Origin: Rubrivivax sp.
Lineage (GTDB): Bacteria; Pseudomonadota; Gammaproteobacteria; Burkholderiales; Burkholderiaceae_C
Assembly: GCA_020248945.1 (NCBI GenBank)
Contig: JADCGQ010000038.1
Location: 1-48,026 of the forward strand
Reading direction: 5' to 3'
DNA: 48,026 bases
In this document: piece by piece, positions 16,870 to 26,277 of the stretch
How the letters are laid out: every line of letters begins with the position of its first letter
Numbering within the stretch: the first letter of the stretch is position 1
The notes under the pieces: generated by a model
The model's input: the letters and a program-made list of their open reading frames with translations, nothing else
What the model was told of the DNA's origin: nothing
The model's database searches: none
Position numbers and translations under genes: made by a program

Positions 16870-18792
16870 CTAGATGTCTGTGCTCGGCATTGTCTCGACG
16901 TCGATGTCGAGCGTGTGCAGGTCAAAACGTGTCATCGGCGCTGCTTCGCGGGCCACGTTGCCGCTGACGCGGCGTTCGCGAAGCCAATGGCGCAGCTGCG
17001 CCGGCTGCAGAGGCCGGCTGAGCAGGTAGCCCTGCATCTCGTCACAGCCCATGCCGCGCAGGCATTCGGCCTGTTCGACCGTCTCGACCTTCTCGGCCAC
17101 CACGTGCATGTGCAGGCTGTGACCCATGGCGACGATGGCCGTGGCGATGGCGCGGTCCTCGGGGTCGTCGGGCAGCTCGGCGACGAAGCTGCCGTCGATC
17201 TTGAGCGTGTCGATGTCGAAGCGCTTGAGGTAGCTGAGCGACGAGTAGCCGGTGCCGAAGTCGTCCATCGCCACGCGCACGCCCATCTCGGCCAGCGCGG
17301 CCAGCGTGATGCGCGTGGCCTCATGGTCTTCCATCAGCAGGCCTTCGGTGAGCTCGATCTCCATGCAGGTCGGCTCGAAGCCGGTTTCCGACAGCGTCTC
17401 GGCAATGATGCGGGCGAGCTGCGGCTGGCGGAACTGCCGCGCCGACAGGTTGACGGCCAGCGTCAGGCGCGGAAAGCCCTCGCGTCGCAGAGCCGCCATC
17501 TCCATGCAGGCCGTGCGCAGCGCCCAGTTGCCCACCTGCAGGATCAGGCCGCTGTCCTCGAGCACGCGGATGAAGCGGTCGGGCGGCACCGCGCCGCGGC
17601 CCGGCGGGTGCCAGCGCAGCAGCGCCTCGACACCCGTGACGCGGCCGTCGTCCAGCCGCGCCTTGGGCTGGTAGCACAGCGCGAACTCGGCGCGCTCGAC
17701 GGCGCGGCGCAGCTCGCTTTCCATCTTCAGGCGCGCCGCCACCTCGAGCGTGAGTTCGTCGCTGTAGAAGGCGTAGATGCCCTTGCCCATGTACTTGGCG
17801 CGGTACATGGCGCTGTCGGCGTGGCGCACGAGGCCGTCGAGGTCGGTGTCCTCGCTCGGGTACATCGCAATGCCGATGCTGGTGCCCACGTGCAGCTGGT
17901 GCTCGTGCAGCTGCACCGGCTCGTCCATGGCGTCGAGGATGCGCCGCGCCAGCACCACCGCCGACTCGGCGCTGGCCAGGTTCTCGGCGATCACCGTGAA
18001 CTCGTCGCCGCCCAGGCGCGACACGGTGAAGGCGGCGTGCTCGCGCGCCGTGTCGCGCCGCACCAGCGTGTCGACCTCGCGCACGCAGGCCTGCAGCCGC
18101 ACCGCCACCTGGCGCAGCAGCTCGTCGCCGAGGCCGTGGCCCAGCGTGTCGTTGATGACCTTGAAGTTGTCGAGATCCAGGAACATCAGCGCCATCGGCG
18201 CCCCGCTGCGCCGCGCGCGGGCCATGGCCTGGCCGAGGCGATCGCGGAACAACGTGCGGTTGGGCAGGCCGGTGAGGCCGTCGTAGTTGGCCAGATCCGA
18301 CAGACGCTGCTGGTTCAGCCGGCGGTCGGTGATGTCGCGCATCACCAGCACGCGGGCCGGCCGGCCGTCGAGCGGGGTGTCGCTCACGGTCAGCTCGACC
18401 GGGAACTCGGTGCCGTCGCGGCGCTGGGCCTGGGTTTCCCACTGGCCCACGGGCAGACCGCCGTCGGCCGGGCCGGCGTTGAAGTCGACGAGCGGCGTGA
18501 TCCAGTCCTCGACCGGATGGCCGCAGACCTCGTCCGGCGCCGCCGCCAGCAGAGCCGCCGCCACCGGGCTGCACAGGCGCACGCGGCCGCTGCCGTCGCA
18601 CAGCAGCAGACCCGAAGCCGAGTGTTCGAAGAGGTGCAGCAGCAGCAGGGCCTGCGGCCCCACCTCGGCGGGTGCCGCGGCCCGGCCCAGAGGCGAGAGC
18701 TCGGAGGTCGTGAGATCCTCACGCCCTGGCGCGGGCGGCGGTGTCGCGGAACGGCGCAGCCAGTGCGCGATCGACGTGAGCCAGGGTGTCAT
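16870..18792 (-). CDS. PAS-GGDEF-EAL cyclic-di-GMP protein
   Basis: Cytoplasmic cyclic-di-GMP turnover protein of 640 aa. A PAS domain (about 45-160) ends in VMRDITDRR. The GGDEF domain (about 175-345) has the intact RLGGDEFTVI site but no RxxD inhibitory site, and an insertion of roughly a dozen residues (RRDTAREHAAFTVS) just before it. The EAL domain (about 355-610) has VEALLRW, AVNLSARQF, MEIELTEG, AMDDFGTGYSSL, TLKIDGSFV and EMQGYLLSRPL, so the phosphodiesterase residues are present. The usual AEGVET block reads AEKVET. Both activities are possible. ATG at 18792 gives MTPWLTSIAHWLRR; the longer frame overlaps the guaC promoter region. It is divergent from guaC. Confidence 0.9.
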   Translation of the reverse strand: MTPWLTSIAHWLRRSATPPPAPGREDLTTSELSPLGRAAAPAEVGPQALLLLHLFEHSASGLLLCDGSGRVRLCSPVAAALLAAAPDEVCGHPVEDWITPLVDFNAGPADGGLPVGQWETQAQRRDGTEFPVELTVSDTPLDGRPARVLVMRDITDRRLNQQRLSDLANYDGLTGLPNRTLFRDRLGQAMARARRSGAPMALMFLDLDNFKVINDTLGHGLGDELLRQVAVRLQACVREVDTLVRRDTAREHAAFTVSRLGGDEFTVIAENLASAESAVVLARRILDAMDEPVQLHEHQLHVGTSIGIAMYPSEDTDLDGLVRHADSAMYRAKYMGKGIYAFYSDELTLEVAARLKMESELRRAVERAEFALCYQPKARLDDGRVTGVEALLRWHPPGRGAVPPDRFIRVLEDSGLILQVGNWALRTACMEMAALRREGFPRLTLAVNLSARQFRQPQLARIIAETLSETGFEPTCMEIELTEGLLMEDHEATRITLAALAEMGVRVAMDDFGTGYSSLSYLKRFDIDTLKIDGSFVAELPDDPEDRAIATAIVAMGHSLHMHVVAEKVETVEQAECLRGMGCDEMQGYLLSRPLQPAQLRHWLRERRVSGNVAREAAPMTRFDLHTLDIDVETMPSTDI

Positions 18793-18822
18793 CGTCGGGT
18801 CTTCGGCCGACGGGTCGCCGAC

Positions 18823-18849
18823 TTGAGGCCCGGCAGCGCTCGCTACACT
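18823..18849 (+). promoter_or_regulatory. Possible guaC promoter
   Basis: TACACT at 18844-18849 is a plausible -10 box and TTGAGG at 18823-18828 a plausible -35, with 15-base spacing (short). A start site near 18856 leaves a leader of about 28 bases before the ATG. Confidence 0.35.
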
Positions 18850-18883
18850 GCCGGCCCGCACCCGCACACTGCCCAACCGCCCC

Positions 18884-19861
18884 ATGGAGATCTTCGACTA
18901 CGACAACATCCTGCTGCTGCCACGCAAGTGCCGTGTCGACAGCCGCAGCGAATGCGACGCGTCGGTGGAGTTCGGCGGCCGCCGTTTCGCGCTGCCGGTG
19001 GTGCCGAGCAACATGAAGACCGTGCTCGACGAGTCGATCGCCGAATACCTGGCGCGCAGCGGCCACTTCTACGTGATGCACCGCTTCGACCTCGACAACC
19101 TCGCGTTCGCGCGGCGCATGCGCGACGCGGGGCTGTACGTGTCGATCAGTTCGGGCGTCAAGCCGGCGGACTTTGCCGTGGTCGACCGCCTTGCGGCCGA
19201 GGGCGTGGGTGCCGACTACATCACGATCGACATCGCGCACGGCCACGCCGACAGCGTGAAGCGCACCATCGAGCACATCAAGGCGAAGCTGCCGCAGGCC
19301 TTCGTCATCGCCGGCAACGTGGCCACGCCCGAGGCCGTGATCGACCTCGAGAACTGGGGCGCCGATGCCACCAAGGTGGGCGTGGGCCCGGGCAAGGTGT
19401 GCATCACCAAGCTCAAGACGGGCTTCGGCACCGGCGGCTGGCAGCTCAGCGCGCTGAAGTGGTGCAGCCGCGTGGCCACCAAGCCCATCATTGCCGACGG
19501 CGGCATCCGCCACCACGGCGACATCGCCAAGAGCGTGCGCTTCGGCGCCGCCATGGTGATGGTGGGCAGCCTGTTCGCCGGCCACGAGGAGAGCCCGGGC
19601 GCCACGGTCGAGGTCGACGGCAAGCTCTTCAAGGAGTACTACGGCTCGGCCTCGGACTTCAACAAGGGCGAGTACAAGCACGTCGAAGGCAAGCGCATCC
19701 TCGAGCCGATCAAGGGCCGCCTGGCCGACACGCTGCGCGAGATGCGCGAAGACCTGCAGAGCAGCATCAGCTACTCGGGCGGCACGCGGCTGCAAGACCT
19801 GAAGAAGGTGAACTACGTCGTGCTGGGTGGCGAGAACGCCGGCGAGCACCTGTTCATGTAG
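18884..19861 (+). CDS. guaC: GMP reductase
   Basis: Converts GMP to IMP with release of ammonia using NADPH, in purine salvage. The protein has 325 aa, with a TIM barrel of the IMPDH/GMPR family and no CBS domains. The catalytic cysteine is in [20 protein letters not shown] (about 170-185). The phosphate-binding region [20 protein letters not shown] and the block [16 protein letters not shown] follow. It resembles the short bacterial GuaC2 type rather than the 346-aa E. coli GuaC. It ends by overlapping, tail to tail, eight bases of the S4-domain gene. Confidence 0.93.
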   Translation: MEIFDYDNILLLPRKCRVDSRSECDASVEFGGRRFALPVVPSNMKTVLDESIAEYLARSGHFYVMHRFDLDNLAFARRMRDAGLYVSISSGVKPADFAVVDRLAAEGVGADYITIDIAHGHADSVKRTIEHIKAKLPQAFVIAGNVATPEAVIDLENWGADATKVGVGPGKVCITKLKTGFGTGGWQLSALKWCSRVATKPIIADGGIRHHGDIAKSVRFGAAMVMVGSLFAGHEESPGATVEVDGKLFKEYYGSASDFNKGEYKHVEGKRILEPIKGRLADTLREMREDLQSSISYSGGTRLQDLKKVNYVVLGGENAGEHLFM

Positions 19862-20090
19862 TCGGCGGCAGCTCGGCCGCCAGGAGCCGGATGCGCTGGC
19901 CGGCCACCTGCACCCGCTGGCCGGCGCGGATCTTGGCGCCACGGCGGGTGTCGACCTGGCCATCGACCCGCACCTCTCCCGCCGTGATGAGCTGCTTGGC
20001 CGCGCCGCCGCTGTCCGCCAGGCCGGTGGCCTTGAGCAGCGCGTCGAGGGTGATGAACTCGCCGCGCAGCGTGAAGTGAATGTCGTCCAT
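19854..20090 (-). CDS. Small S4-domain RNA-binding protein (YbcJ-like)
   Basis: The 78-aa protein is little more than one S4 domain (about 12-65: [20 protein letters not shown], then [17 protein letters not shown]), the fold that binds structured RNA in ribosomal protein S4 and pseudouridine synthases. YbcJ-type proteins of this size are known; the RNA target is not clear. The stop overlaps the guaC stop region by eight bases. The start at 20090 is 12 bases after the S41 protease stop on the same strand, so the two genes may share a transcript. Confidence 0.85.
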   Translation of the reverse strand: MDDIHFTLRGEFITLDALLKATGLADSGGAAKQLITAGEVRVDGQVDTRRGAKIRAGQRVQVAGQRIRLLAAELPPTT

Positions 20091-20102
20091 GCGTGGGGCC
20101 GC

Positions 20103-21458
20103 TCAGCGCGGGATCATGTCCTGGCGCTCGTCGCTCGGGCGCGAGCCCAGGGCGCGGCGGGCGGTGGCCGACAGCGGCCGTGCCACCCCGGCCGCCAGGG
20201 CCGGGCAGGCCTGGCCGTCGGCACGGGCCAGGGCCGCGCCGTACAAGGCATCGGCGGGGTCGCTCATCGGCGAGCGGAAGTCCTCGGCCACGGCGCAGGT
20301 GGGCGCGAAGCCGTCCCAGTAGCGGCCCTCGCCACGTTCGTTGACGCTCTCGAAGTTGGTGATGCTCCAGCTGCGCGAGCAGACCTGCGTCGGCACGAAG
20401 CCCACCGGCTTGCCGCAGGTGGCCTCGCCGATCATCTCCACCGTCACGCCGACGCCGCGCAGGCCGTTGACGACCTGCTCTGCCGCCGAGCAGGTGCGCC
20501 GGCCAACCAGGACCAGCACGCGCGTGGGCGCAATGCGCGCGATCCCGAAGTCGAAGGCGAAGGACTGATTGCGCGAGCTGCGCTCGGGGCTGTGGCGCAG
20601 CGTGGCGTAGGTGCGCCCAGCGAACGTCTCGCCCACCAGGTGCGAGGCCAGCCGTTCGCCGGTGGATACGAGCCCGCCGCCGTTGTAGCGCAGGTCGAGC
20701 ACCACCTCCTGCACGCCCTCGGCGCGGAAGCGCGAAAACGCGGTGTCCATGCCGGGCAACGCCTGCGAGATCATGTCCTTCACCATCACGTAGCCGAGCT
20801 TGCGGCCGCCCGCCGTGGTGACGACCTTCGTGCCCTGCACCGGGGCCAGCGTGAACACGGCCGCGCGCAGCGTGACGCTGCGTTCCACACCGCCGCGCAG
20901 CAGCTGCATCGTCAGCACATCACCCTCGTTGGTGGCGGTGAGCGCCGCAAAGTCGTCGGCCGCGATGATGTCGCTGGCCGCGCGGCCGTTGAGCGCCAGC
21001 ACCTGGTCGCCGCGCACGACGCCTTGCAATGCCGCAGGCGAAGCGGGCTCGACATAGCGCACGAAGAGCGGCCGCGTGCCGTCGCGTTCGAGCTCGAGGC
21101 CGGCCACCGACACGCCGTAGCCCATGGTGGCGCCCTCGCCATAGAAGCGCTGGAACGACTCCGTGCTCGACCAGCCGCTCCAGCGGTCACTCGGGAACGG
21201 CGGGCTGCTGCCGTCGTAGAGCCGGGCCTTGAAGAACAGGTCGAGGTCGGTGAAGCCGGCCGGATCGGGCCGCGGCGCCTGCAGCGCCCAGAAGTAGGCA
21301 TCGTCGAGGTAGCGCACGAGCCAGCTCTTCTGCTCCTCGACCGAGCAGCCGGTGGGCGGGGGCACGGTGGTGGTGTTGCCACCCCCGCCGTCGCCGCCGC
21401 AGGCCGCCATCAGGGCGGCGGCCAGCAGCGGCAGGCTCAGTCGGCGCAGACGTTTCAT
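20103..21458 (-). CDS. S41 family (tail-specific-like) lipoprotein protease with PDZ domain
   Basis: Predicted serine protease of 451 aa of the CtpA/S41 group. A lipoprotein signal is visible: [20 protein letters not shown] with the lipobox Cys at residue 20, followed by a Gly/Asp linker (GGDGGGGN). A PDZ-like domain (about 145-215: [20 protein letters not shown]) precedes the S41 core, which has DLRYNGGG, the likely catalytic Ser in RRTCSAAEQ and Lys in [11 protein letters not shown]. At least six cysteines in the mature part suggest disulfides in the periplasm. ATG at 21458 fits the lipoprotein signal; the upstream open frame to 21542 does not. Its substrate is unknown. Confidence 0.85.
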   Translation of the reverse strand: MKRLRRLSLPLLAAALMAACGGDGGGGNTTTVPPPTGCSVEEQKSWLVRYLDDAYFWALQAPRPDPAGFTDLDLFFKARLYDGSSPPFPSDRWSGWSSTESFQRFYGEGATMGYGVSVAGLELERDGTRPLFVRYVEPASPAALQGVVRGDQVLALNGRAASDIIAADDFAALTATNEGDVLTMQLLRGGVERSVTLRAAVFTLAPVQGTKVVTTAGGRKLGYVMVKDMISQALPGMDTAFSRFRAEGVQEVVLDLRYNGGGLVSTGERLASHLVGETFAGRTYATLRHSPERSSRNQSFAFDFGIARIAPTRVLVLVGRRTCSAAEQVVNGLRGVGVTVEMIGEATCGKPVGFVPTQVCSRSWSITNFESVNERGEGRYWDGFAPTCAVAEDFRSPMSDPADALYGAALARADGQACPALAAGVARPLSATARRALGSRPSDERQDMIPR

Positions 21459-21673
21459 CGCGAGTTCTCTCAACGTTCGACCCGGTGCGCGGTGGCACCC
21501 GTGAAGTGGGCTGCCCGAGGGCCGCCCTTGCAGGCCCGACACCTACAATCAGGCCCTCCCCGCGCATTGTGGCTGCCCACGCGGGCGATGCATCGGGCGC
21601 CCCCCTGCACCGCCGGCGTCGCTGGCGGTTCGCGCCCCTTTCTCGCGCCCTCCTGACGCCGTTGCTGCCACCC

Positions 21674-24568
21674 ATGACCGAGCTCGCCAAGTCCTTCGAA
21701 CCCGCCGCCATCGAGGCCCTGTGGGGCCCGCGCTGGGCCGGCACCGGCACCTTCGCGCCCACGCTCGACGCCACCCGGCCCTCGTTCTGCATCCAGCTGC
21801 CGCCGCCCAACGTGACGGGCACGCTGCACATGGGCCACGCGTTCAACCAGACGATCATGGACGCGCTGACGCGTTACCACCGCATGCGCGGCCACAACAC
21901 GCTGTGGGTGCCGGGCACTGATCATGCCGGCATCGCCACGCAGATCGTCGTGGAGCGCCAGCTGCAGGAGGCGGGCCTGAGCCGCCACGACCTGGGCCGC
22001 AAGAACTTCGTCGCCCAGGTCTGGGACTGGAAGGCCAGCAGCGGCGCCACCATCACGAACCAGATGCGCCGCCTGGGCGACAGCGTCGACTGGAGCCGCG
22101 AGTACTTCACGATGGACGAGTCGCTCTCGGCCGTCGTCACCGAAACCTTCGTGCGGCTGCACGAAGAAGGCCTCATCTACCGCGGCCAGCGGCTGGTGAG
22201 CTGGGACCCGCAGCTCAAGAGCGCCGTCTCCGACCTCGAAGTCGAAAGCGAAGAGGAAGACGGCTTCCTCTGGCACATCGCCTACCCCTTGTCTGACGGC
22301 AGCGGCCAGCTCGTGGTGGCCACCACGCGCCCCGAGACCATGCTCGGCGACACCGCGGTGATGGTGCACCCGGAAGACGAGCGTTATGCCGCGATGGTGG
22401 GCAAGACGGTGACGCTGCCGCTGGTGGGCCGGCAGATCCCGGTGATCGCCGACGCCTACGTCGACCGCGCCTTCGGCACCGGCGTCGTGAAGGTCACGCC
22501 CGCACACGACGCCAACGACTACGCCGTCGGCCAGCGCCACGGGCTGCCGATGATCGGCGTGCTCGACCTCGACGCCAAGGTCAACGCCCACGCGCCCGAG
22601 GCCTACCGCGGCCTCGACCGCTTCGTTGCGCGAAAGAAGATCGTCGCCGACCTCGAGGCCCTGGGCCTGCTCGTCGAGACCAAGAAGCACAAGCTGCAGG
22701 TGCCGCGCTGCGCGCGCACCGGGCAGGTGGTGGAGCCGATGCTCACCGACCAGTGGTTCGTGGCCGTCGAGAAGCCCGGCCTGAACCCTGATGGCACGCC
22801 GGGCCTGAGCATCGGCGAGAAGGCCCGCCGCGCCGTGGCCAGCGGCGAGGTGCGCTTCGTGCCCGGCGAGTGGGTCAACACCTACAACCACTGGATGGGC
22901 AACCTGCAGGACTGGTGCATCAGCCGCCAGCTCTGGTGGGGCCACCAGATCCCGGCCTGGTACGGCACCGGCGGCGAGGTGTTCGTGGCGCGCTCCGAGG
23001 CCGAGGCGCGCGAGCGCGCGGCCGCCGCCGGCTACACGGGTGAGCTCACCCGCGACGAAGACGTTCTCGACACCTGGTACTCGTCGGCGCTGGTGCCGTT
23101 TTCGTCGCTGGGCTGGCCGAAGCAGACGAAGGAGCTCGATCTCTTCCTGCCCAGCACGGTGCTGGTCACCGGCTTCGACATCATCTTCTTCTGGGTCGCC
23201 CGGATGATCATGATGACGACGCACTTCACCGGCCAGGTGCCGTTCCGCGACGTCTACATCCACGGCCTCGTGCGCGACGCGCAAGGCCAGAAGATGAGCA
23301 AGAGCGAAGGCAACGTGCTCGACCCGGTCGACCTGATCGACGGCATCGCGCTGGAGCCGCTGCTGGCCAAGCGCACGACCGGCCTGCGCAAGCCCGAGAC
23401 GGCGCCACGCGTGCGCAAGCAGACGGCGGCCGAGTTCCCCGACGGCATTCCGGCTTTCGGCGCCGACGCGCTGCGCCTGACGATGGCCAGCTACGCCACG
23501 CTCGGCCGCAACATCAACTTCGACGCCAAGCGCTGCGAGGGTTACCGCAACTTCTGCAACAAGCTCTGGAACGCGACGAAGTTCGTGCTGATGAACTGCG
23601 AGGGGCAGGACTGCGGCCTGGCCGAGCACACGAAGGCCGAGTGCGCGCCGGCCGTGTTCGATGCCGCGGGGGACATCACCACGCCGGCCGGCCCCTTCCA
23701 CGGCTACATGCGCTTTTCGCCGGCCGACCGCTGGATCAGCGGCGAGCTGCAGCGCGTCGAAGACGCCGTGGCACGCGGCTTTGCCGACTACCGGCTCGAC
23801 ACCGTGGCCGGCGCCATCTACTCCTTCGTGTGGGACGAGTACTGCGACTGGTACCTCGAGATCGCCAAGGTGCAGCTGGCGGAGGCCAAGAAGGCCAGCG
23901 ATGAAAGCACGGCGCGCGCCACGCGCCGCACGCTGATCCGCACGCTGGAAACCGTGCTGCGCCTGCTGCACCCGCTGGCGCCCTTCATCACCGCCGAGCT
24001 GTGGGAGGCCGTGGCACCGGTGGCCGGGCGCAAGGCGGGGCTCGAGTCGGTGGTGACCACGCCCTACCCGCAGGCCCAGCTGAACAAGGTGGATGCCAGG
24101 GCCGATGCCTGGGTGGCTCAGCTCAAGGGCGTGGCCGCCGAGGTGCGCCGCCTGCGCAGCGAGATGGGCCTGGCGCCCGGCGAGCGCGTGCCGCTGCTCA
24201 CGCTGGGCGAAGACGGCTTCATCAAGGCCGCCGCGCCGCTGCTCACGGCGCTGGCTCGGCTGGCCGAGGTGCGCGTGCTGGCCGACGAGGCCGCGTTTGC
24301 CGCCGCCACGCAGGCCGCGCCGGTGGCCGTGCACGGCGGGCTGCGGCTGGCGCTGCACGTCGAGATCGACGTCGCTGCCGAGCAGGCGCGCCTGGACAAG
24401 GAGATCGCCCGCCTGAAGGGCGAAGTCACCAAGGCCGGCGCCAAGCTGGGCAACGACAGCTTCGTCGCGCGTGCGCCGGCCGCCGTGGTGGCGCAGGAAC
24501 GTGCACGACTGGCCGAGTTCGAGGCAGCCGTCACGCGCCTGGAGGACCAGCGCGCCCGCCTGGGCTGA
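21674..24568 (+). CDS. valS: Valine--tRNA ligase
   Basis: Class I aminoacyl-tRNA synthetase of 964 aa (E. coli ValS 951 aa). The HIGH motif is in [16 protein letters not shown] (about 42-57) and KMSKS in [14 protein letters not shown]. The editing (CP1) domain lies between them, with [15 protein letters not shown]-terminal coiled-coil arm (about 885-964) has the lysine/arginine pattern [23 protein letters not shown] at 21674 ([18 protein letters not shown]) is the family start; the 63 codons open to the left are not similar. It is divergent from the S41 lipoprotein gene and 40 bases before galU on the same strand. TACAAT at 21544-21549 might be a -10 box, but no -35 fits it. Confidence 0.97.
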   Translation: MTELAKSFEPAAIEALWGPRWAGTGTFAPTLDATRPSFCIQLPPPNVTGTLHMGHAFNQTIMDALTRYHRMRGHNTLWVPGTDHAGIATQIVVERQLQEAGLSRHDLGRKNFVAQVWDWKASSGATITNQMRRLGDSVDWSREYFTMDESLSAVVTETFVRLHEEGLIYRGQRLVSWDPQLKSAVSDLEVESEEEDGFLWHIAYPLSDGSGQLVVATTRPETMLGDTAVMVHPEDERYAAMVGKTVTLPLVGRQIPVIADAYVDRAFGTGVVKVTPAHDANDYAVGQRHGLPMIGVLDLDAKVNAHAPEAYRGLDRFVARKKIVADLEALGLLVETKKHKLQVPRCARTGQVVEPMLTDQWFVAVEKPGLNPDGTPGLSIGEKARRAVASGEVRFVPGEWVNTYNHWMGNLQDWCISRQLWWGHQIPAWYGTGGEVFVARSEAEARERAAAAGYTGELTRDEDVLDTWYSSALVPFSSLGWPKQTKELDLFLPSTVLVTGFDIIFFWVARMIMMTTHFTGQVPFRDVYIHGLVRDAQGQKMSKSEGNVLDPVDLIDGIALEPLLAKRTTGLRKPETAPRVRKQTAAEFPDGIPAFGADALRLTMASYATLGRNINFDAKRCEGYRNFCNKLWNATKFVLMNCEGQDCGLAEHTKAECAPAVFDAAGDITTPAGPFHGYMRFSPADRWISGELQRVEDAVARGFADYRLDTVAGAIYSFVWDEYCDWYLEIAKVQLAEAKKASDESTARATRRTLIRTLETVLRLLHPLAPFITAELWEAVAPVAGRKAGLESVVTTPYPQAQLNKVDARADAWVAQLKGVAAEVRRLRSEMGLAPGERVPLLTLGEDGFIKAAAPLLTALARLAEVRVLADEAAFAAATQAAPVAVHGGLRLALHVEIDVAAEQARLDKEIARLKGEVTKAGAKLGNDSFVARAPAAVVAQERARLAEFEAAVTRLEDQRARLG

Positions 24569-24608
24569 CAGAATCGCCGCCCATCCCCGCAGCGCAGCAG
24601 CCCGCATC

Positions 24609-25475
24609 ATGCCCATCCGCAAGGCGATCTTTCCCGTGGCCGGCCTCGGCACCCGCTTCCTGCCCGCCACCAAGGCGCAGCCGAAAGAGATGCTGCCGGT
24701 GGTCGACAAGCCGCTGATCCAGTACGCCGTCGAAGAGGCCTACGCCGCCGGCGTGCGCGAGATGATCTTCGTCACCGGCCGCCACAAGCGCCCGATCGAA
24801 GACCACTTCGACATGACCTTCGAGCTCGAGGTCGCGCTCGAGCAGGCCGGCAAGAAGGAGCTGCTCGAGGTGGTGCGGGGCGTGAAGCCCGACGACATGG
24901 AGTGCATCTACGTGCGCCAGGCGCAGGCCCTCGGTCTGGGCCACGCCGTGCTGTGCGGCCAGCGCCTGGTGGGCAACGAGGCCTTCGCGGTGCTGCTGGC
25001 CGACGACCTGATGGTGCACGACAAGCCGGTGCTGGCGCAGATGGTGGAGCAATACGACGAGTGGCGCGCCAGCATCATCGCCGTGCAGGAAGTGCCGGCC
25101 GAACACACGCGGCGCTACGGCATCGTCGCCGGCACCGAGGTGAACTCGCGCCTGGTCGATGTCAACCGCATCGTCGAGAAGCCGGCGCCCGAGGTGGCAC
25201 CTTCACGGCTGGGCGTGGCTGGGCGCTACATCCTGACGCCGGGCGTGTTCCATGAGATCGAGACGCAGCCGCGTGGCGTGGGTGGTGAGATCCAACTCAC
25301 CGACGGCATTGCGTCGTTGCTGCGGCGCGAAAAGGTGTTCGCCTTCCGCTACGAAGGCCGGCGCTACGACTGCGGCAGCAAGGAAGGCTTCCTCGAGGCC
25401 AATGTGGAACTGGCCCTGGCACACCCGCAACTGGGACCGGGCTTCCGTGAGTTCCTGAAGGGCCTGGCGCTGTAG
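24609..25475 (+). CDS. galU: UTP--glucose-1-phosphate uridylyltransferase
   Basis: Makes UDP-glucose from UTP and glucose-1-phosphate for envelope and exopolysaccharide sugars. The protein has 288 aa, typical of GalU. The nucleotide-binding signature is VAGLGTRFLPATKAQPKEM near the N-terminus, followed by VVDKPLIQYAVEEAYAAG and the LLADDLMVHD block. GGEIQLTDGIASLL and YDCGSKEGFLEANVELAL close the fold. ATG at 24609 (MPIRKAIFPVAG) is the usual family start. It lies 40 bases after valS and may read through from it or use CAGAAT at 24569-24574 as a -10 box (weak). It converges with tusA. Confidence 0.95.
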   Translation: MPIRKAIFPVAGLGTRFLPATKAQPKEMLPVVDKPLIQYAVEEAYAAGVREMIFVTGRHKRPIEDHFDMTFELEVALEQAGKKELLEVVRGVKPDDMECIYVRQAQALGLGHAVLCGQRLVGNEAFAVLLADDLMVHDKPVLAQMVEQYDEWRASIIAVQEVPAEHTRRYGIVAGTEVNSRLVDVNRIVEKPAPEVAPSRLGVAGRYILTPGVFHEIETQPRGVGGEIQLTDGIASLLRREKVFAFRYEGRRYDCGSKEGFLEANVELALAHPQLGPGFREFLKGLAL

Positions 25476-25485
25476 CGCAGCGCCC

Positions 25486-25507
25486 GCGGCGGCTTCAGCG
25501 CCGCCGC
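25486..25507. terminator. Bidirectional hairpin between galU and tusA
   Basis: GCGGCGGC and GCCGCCGC form a perfect 8-bp stem with loop TTCAGC, starting 11 bases after the galU stop and covering the last tusA codons. There is no T-tract on either strand, so it may work as a weak terminator in both directions. Confidence 0.45.
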
Positions 25508-25722
25508 AGCACGTGCGTGTACTCGGGGCCCTGCGTGCCCTGCTCCACCAGATCGTTGCCGGTCTGGCGCGCAAACGCCTGGAAGTCGCGCACCGAACCC
25601 GCGTCGGTGGAGATCACCTTCAGCAGTTCGCCGCTCACCATGTCGGCAAGCGCCTTCTTGGCTTTGAGGATGGGCAGCGGGCAGTTCAGCCCCCGGGTGT
25701 CGAGTTCGCGGTTCACGTCCAT
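25495..25722 (-). CDS. TusA/SirA-family sulfur carrier protein
   Basis: Small protein of 75 aa of the TusA/YedF/SirA fold. The sulfur-accepting Cys is in the CPxP motif of RGLNCPLPILKAKKAL (about 10-25). Family members carry persulfide sulfur for tRNA thiolation, molybdenum cofactor or dissimilatory sulfur reactions; the sequence does not tell which. ATG at 25722 is the family start; an upstream extension to 25836 is a shadow of the Nudix gene. It lies 13 bases downstream of the Nudix gene and in line with cysM, which hints at one transcript and at cysteine as the sulfur source. Confidence 0.88.
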   Translation of the reverse strand: MDVNRELDTRGLNCPLPILKAKKALADMVSGELLKVISTDAGSVRDFQAFARQTGNDLVEQGTQGPEYTHVLRRR

Positions 25723-25735
25723 GGCGGGTGCGATT

Positions 25736-26275
25736 CTAGGTGCGTGGCGGAAACTCGATGAAGCGGGGTTCATGCCCTTGCGCACGCAGCCAGTCGGCCA
25801 GCGCGTAGCCCGTGCCGGCCGGCCAGCAGCGCACATCGGCCGGCGCGAACAGCTTGTACTCGGCCAGTTCGGGGCTCAGGCGAACCTCGCCACGGGCCTG
25901 AACGTGGAAGGCGATGATCACCTGGTTCATGCGCTGGAAGTCGTACACGCCGATCAGCGTCACACGCTCGGCCACCAGCGCGGTCTCTTCGAGCACCTCG
26001 CGTGCGATGCCGGCCTCGGCGGTTTCGCCGGCCTCCATGAAACCGGTGATGAGCGCGAACATGCGGCCGCTCCAGGCGGCGTTGCGCGCCAGCAGGATCT
26101 GCCCGTCGCGGTCGGTGCACTCCACCACCGCGGCCAGCACCGGCGTCGGGTTGTTCCAGTGCGTCCAGCCGCAGGCCGGGCAGCGCAGGCGGGTCTTGGC
26201 GCCGCCGTCTTCATCGGCCACGATGGGCGCCAGCGGCGTGCCGCAGGCGAGGCAGAAGCGCGGTTCGAACGCCAT
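25736..26275 (-). CDS. Nudix hydrolase with N-terminal zinc ribbon (NudC-like)
   Basis: Predicted pyrophosphohydrolase of 179 aa. A zinc-ribbon pair CLACGTPL and LRCPACGW (about 8-40) precedes the Nudix domain (about 45-160). The Nudix box is GFMEAGETAEAGIAREVLEE, complete except that Ala stands where the last glycine usually is. The substrate could be NADH/NAD or capped RNA as in NudC, but the protein is shorter than E. coli NudC (257 aa) and lacks its N-terminal part. ATG at 26275 lies two bases after the cysM stop, so it is co-transcribed with cysM. Confidence 0.85.
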   Translation of the reverse strand: MAFEPRFCLACGTPLAPIVADEDGGAKTRLRCPACGWTHWNNPTPVLAAVVECTDRDGQILLARNAAWSGRMFALITGFMEAGETAEAGIAREVLEETALVAERVTLIGVYDFQRMNQVIIAFHVQARGEVRLSPELAEYKLFAPADVRCWPAGTGYALADWLRAQGHEPRFIEFPPRT

Positions 26276-26277
26276 CG

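Noticed and set aside
21470..24709. A 1079-codon open frame on the minus strand across valS
   Set aside because: It is antisense to a clear valyl-tRNA synthetase and has low-complexity Ala/Arg/His-rich composition typical of GC-rich shadow frames.
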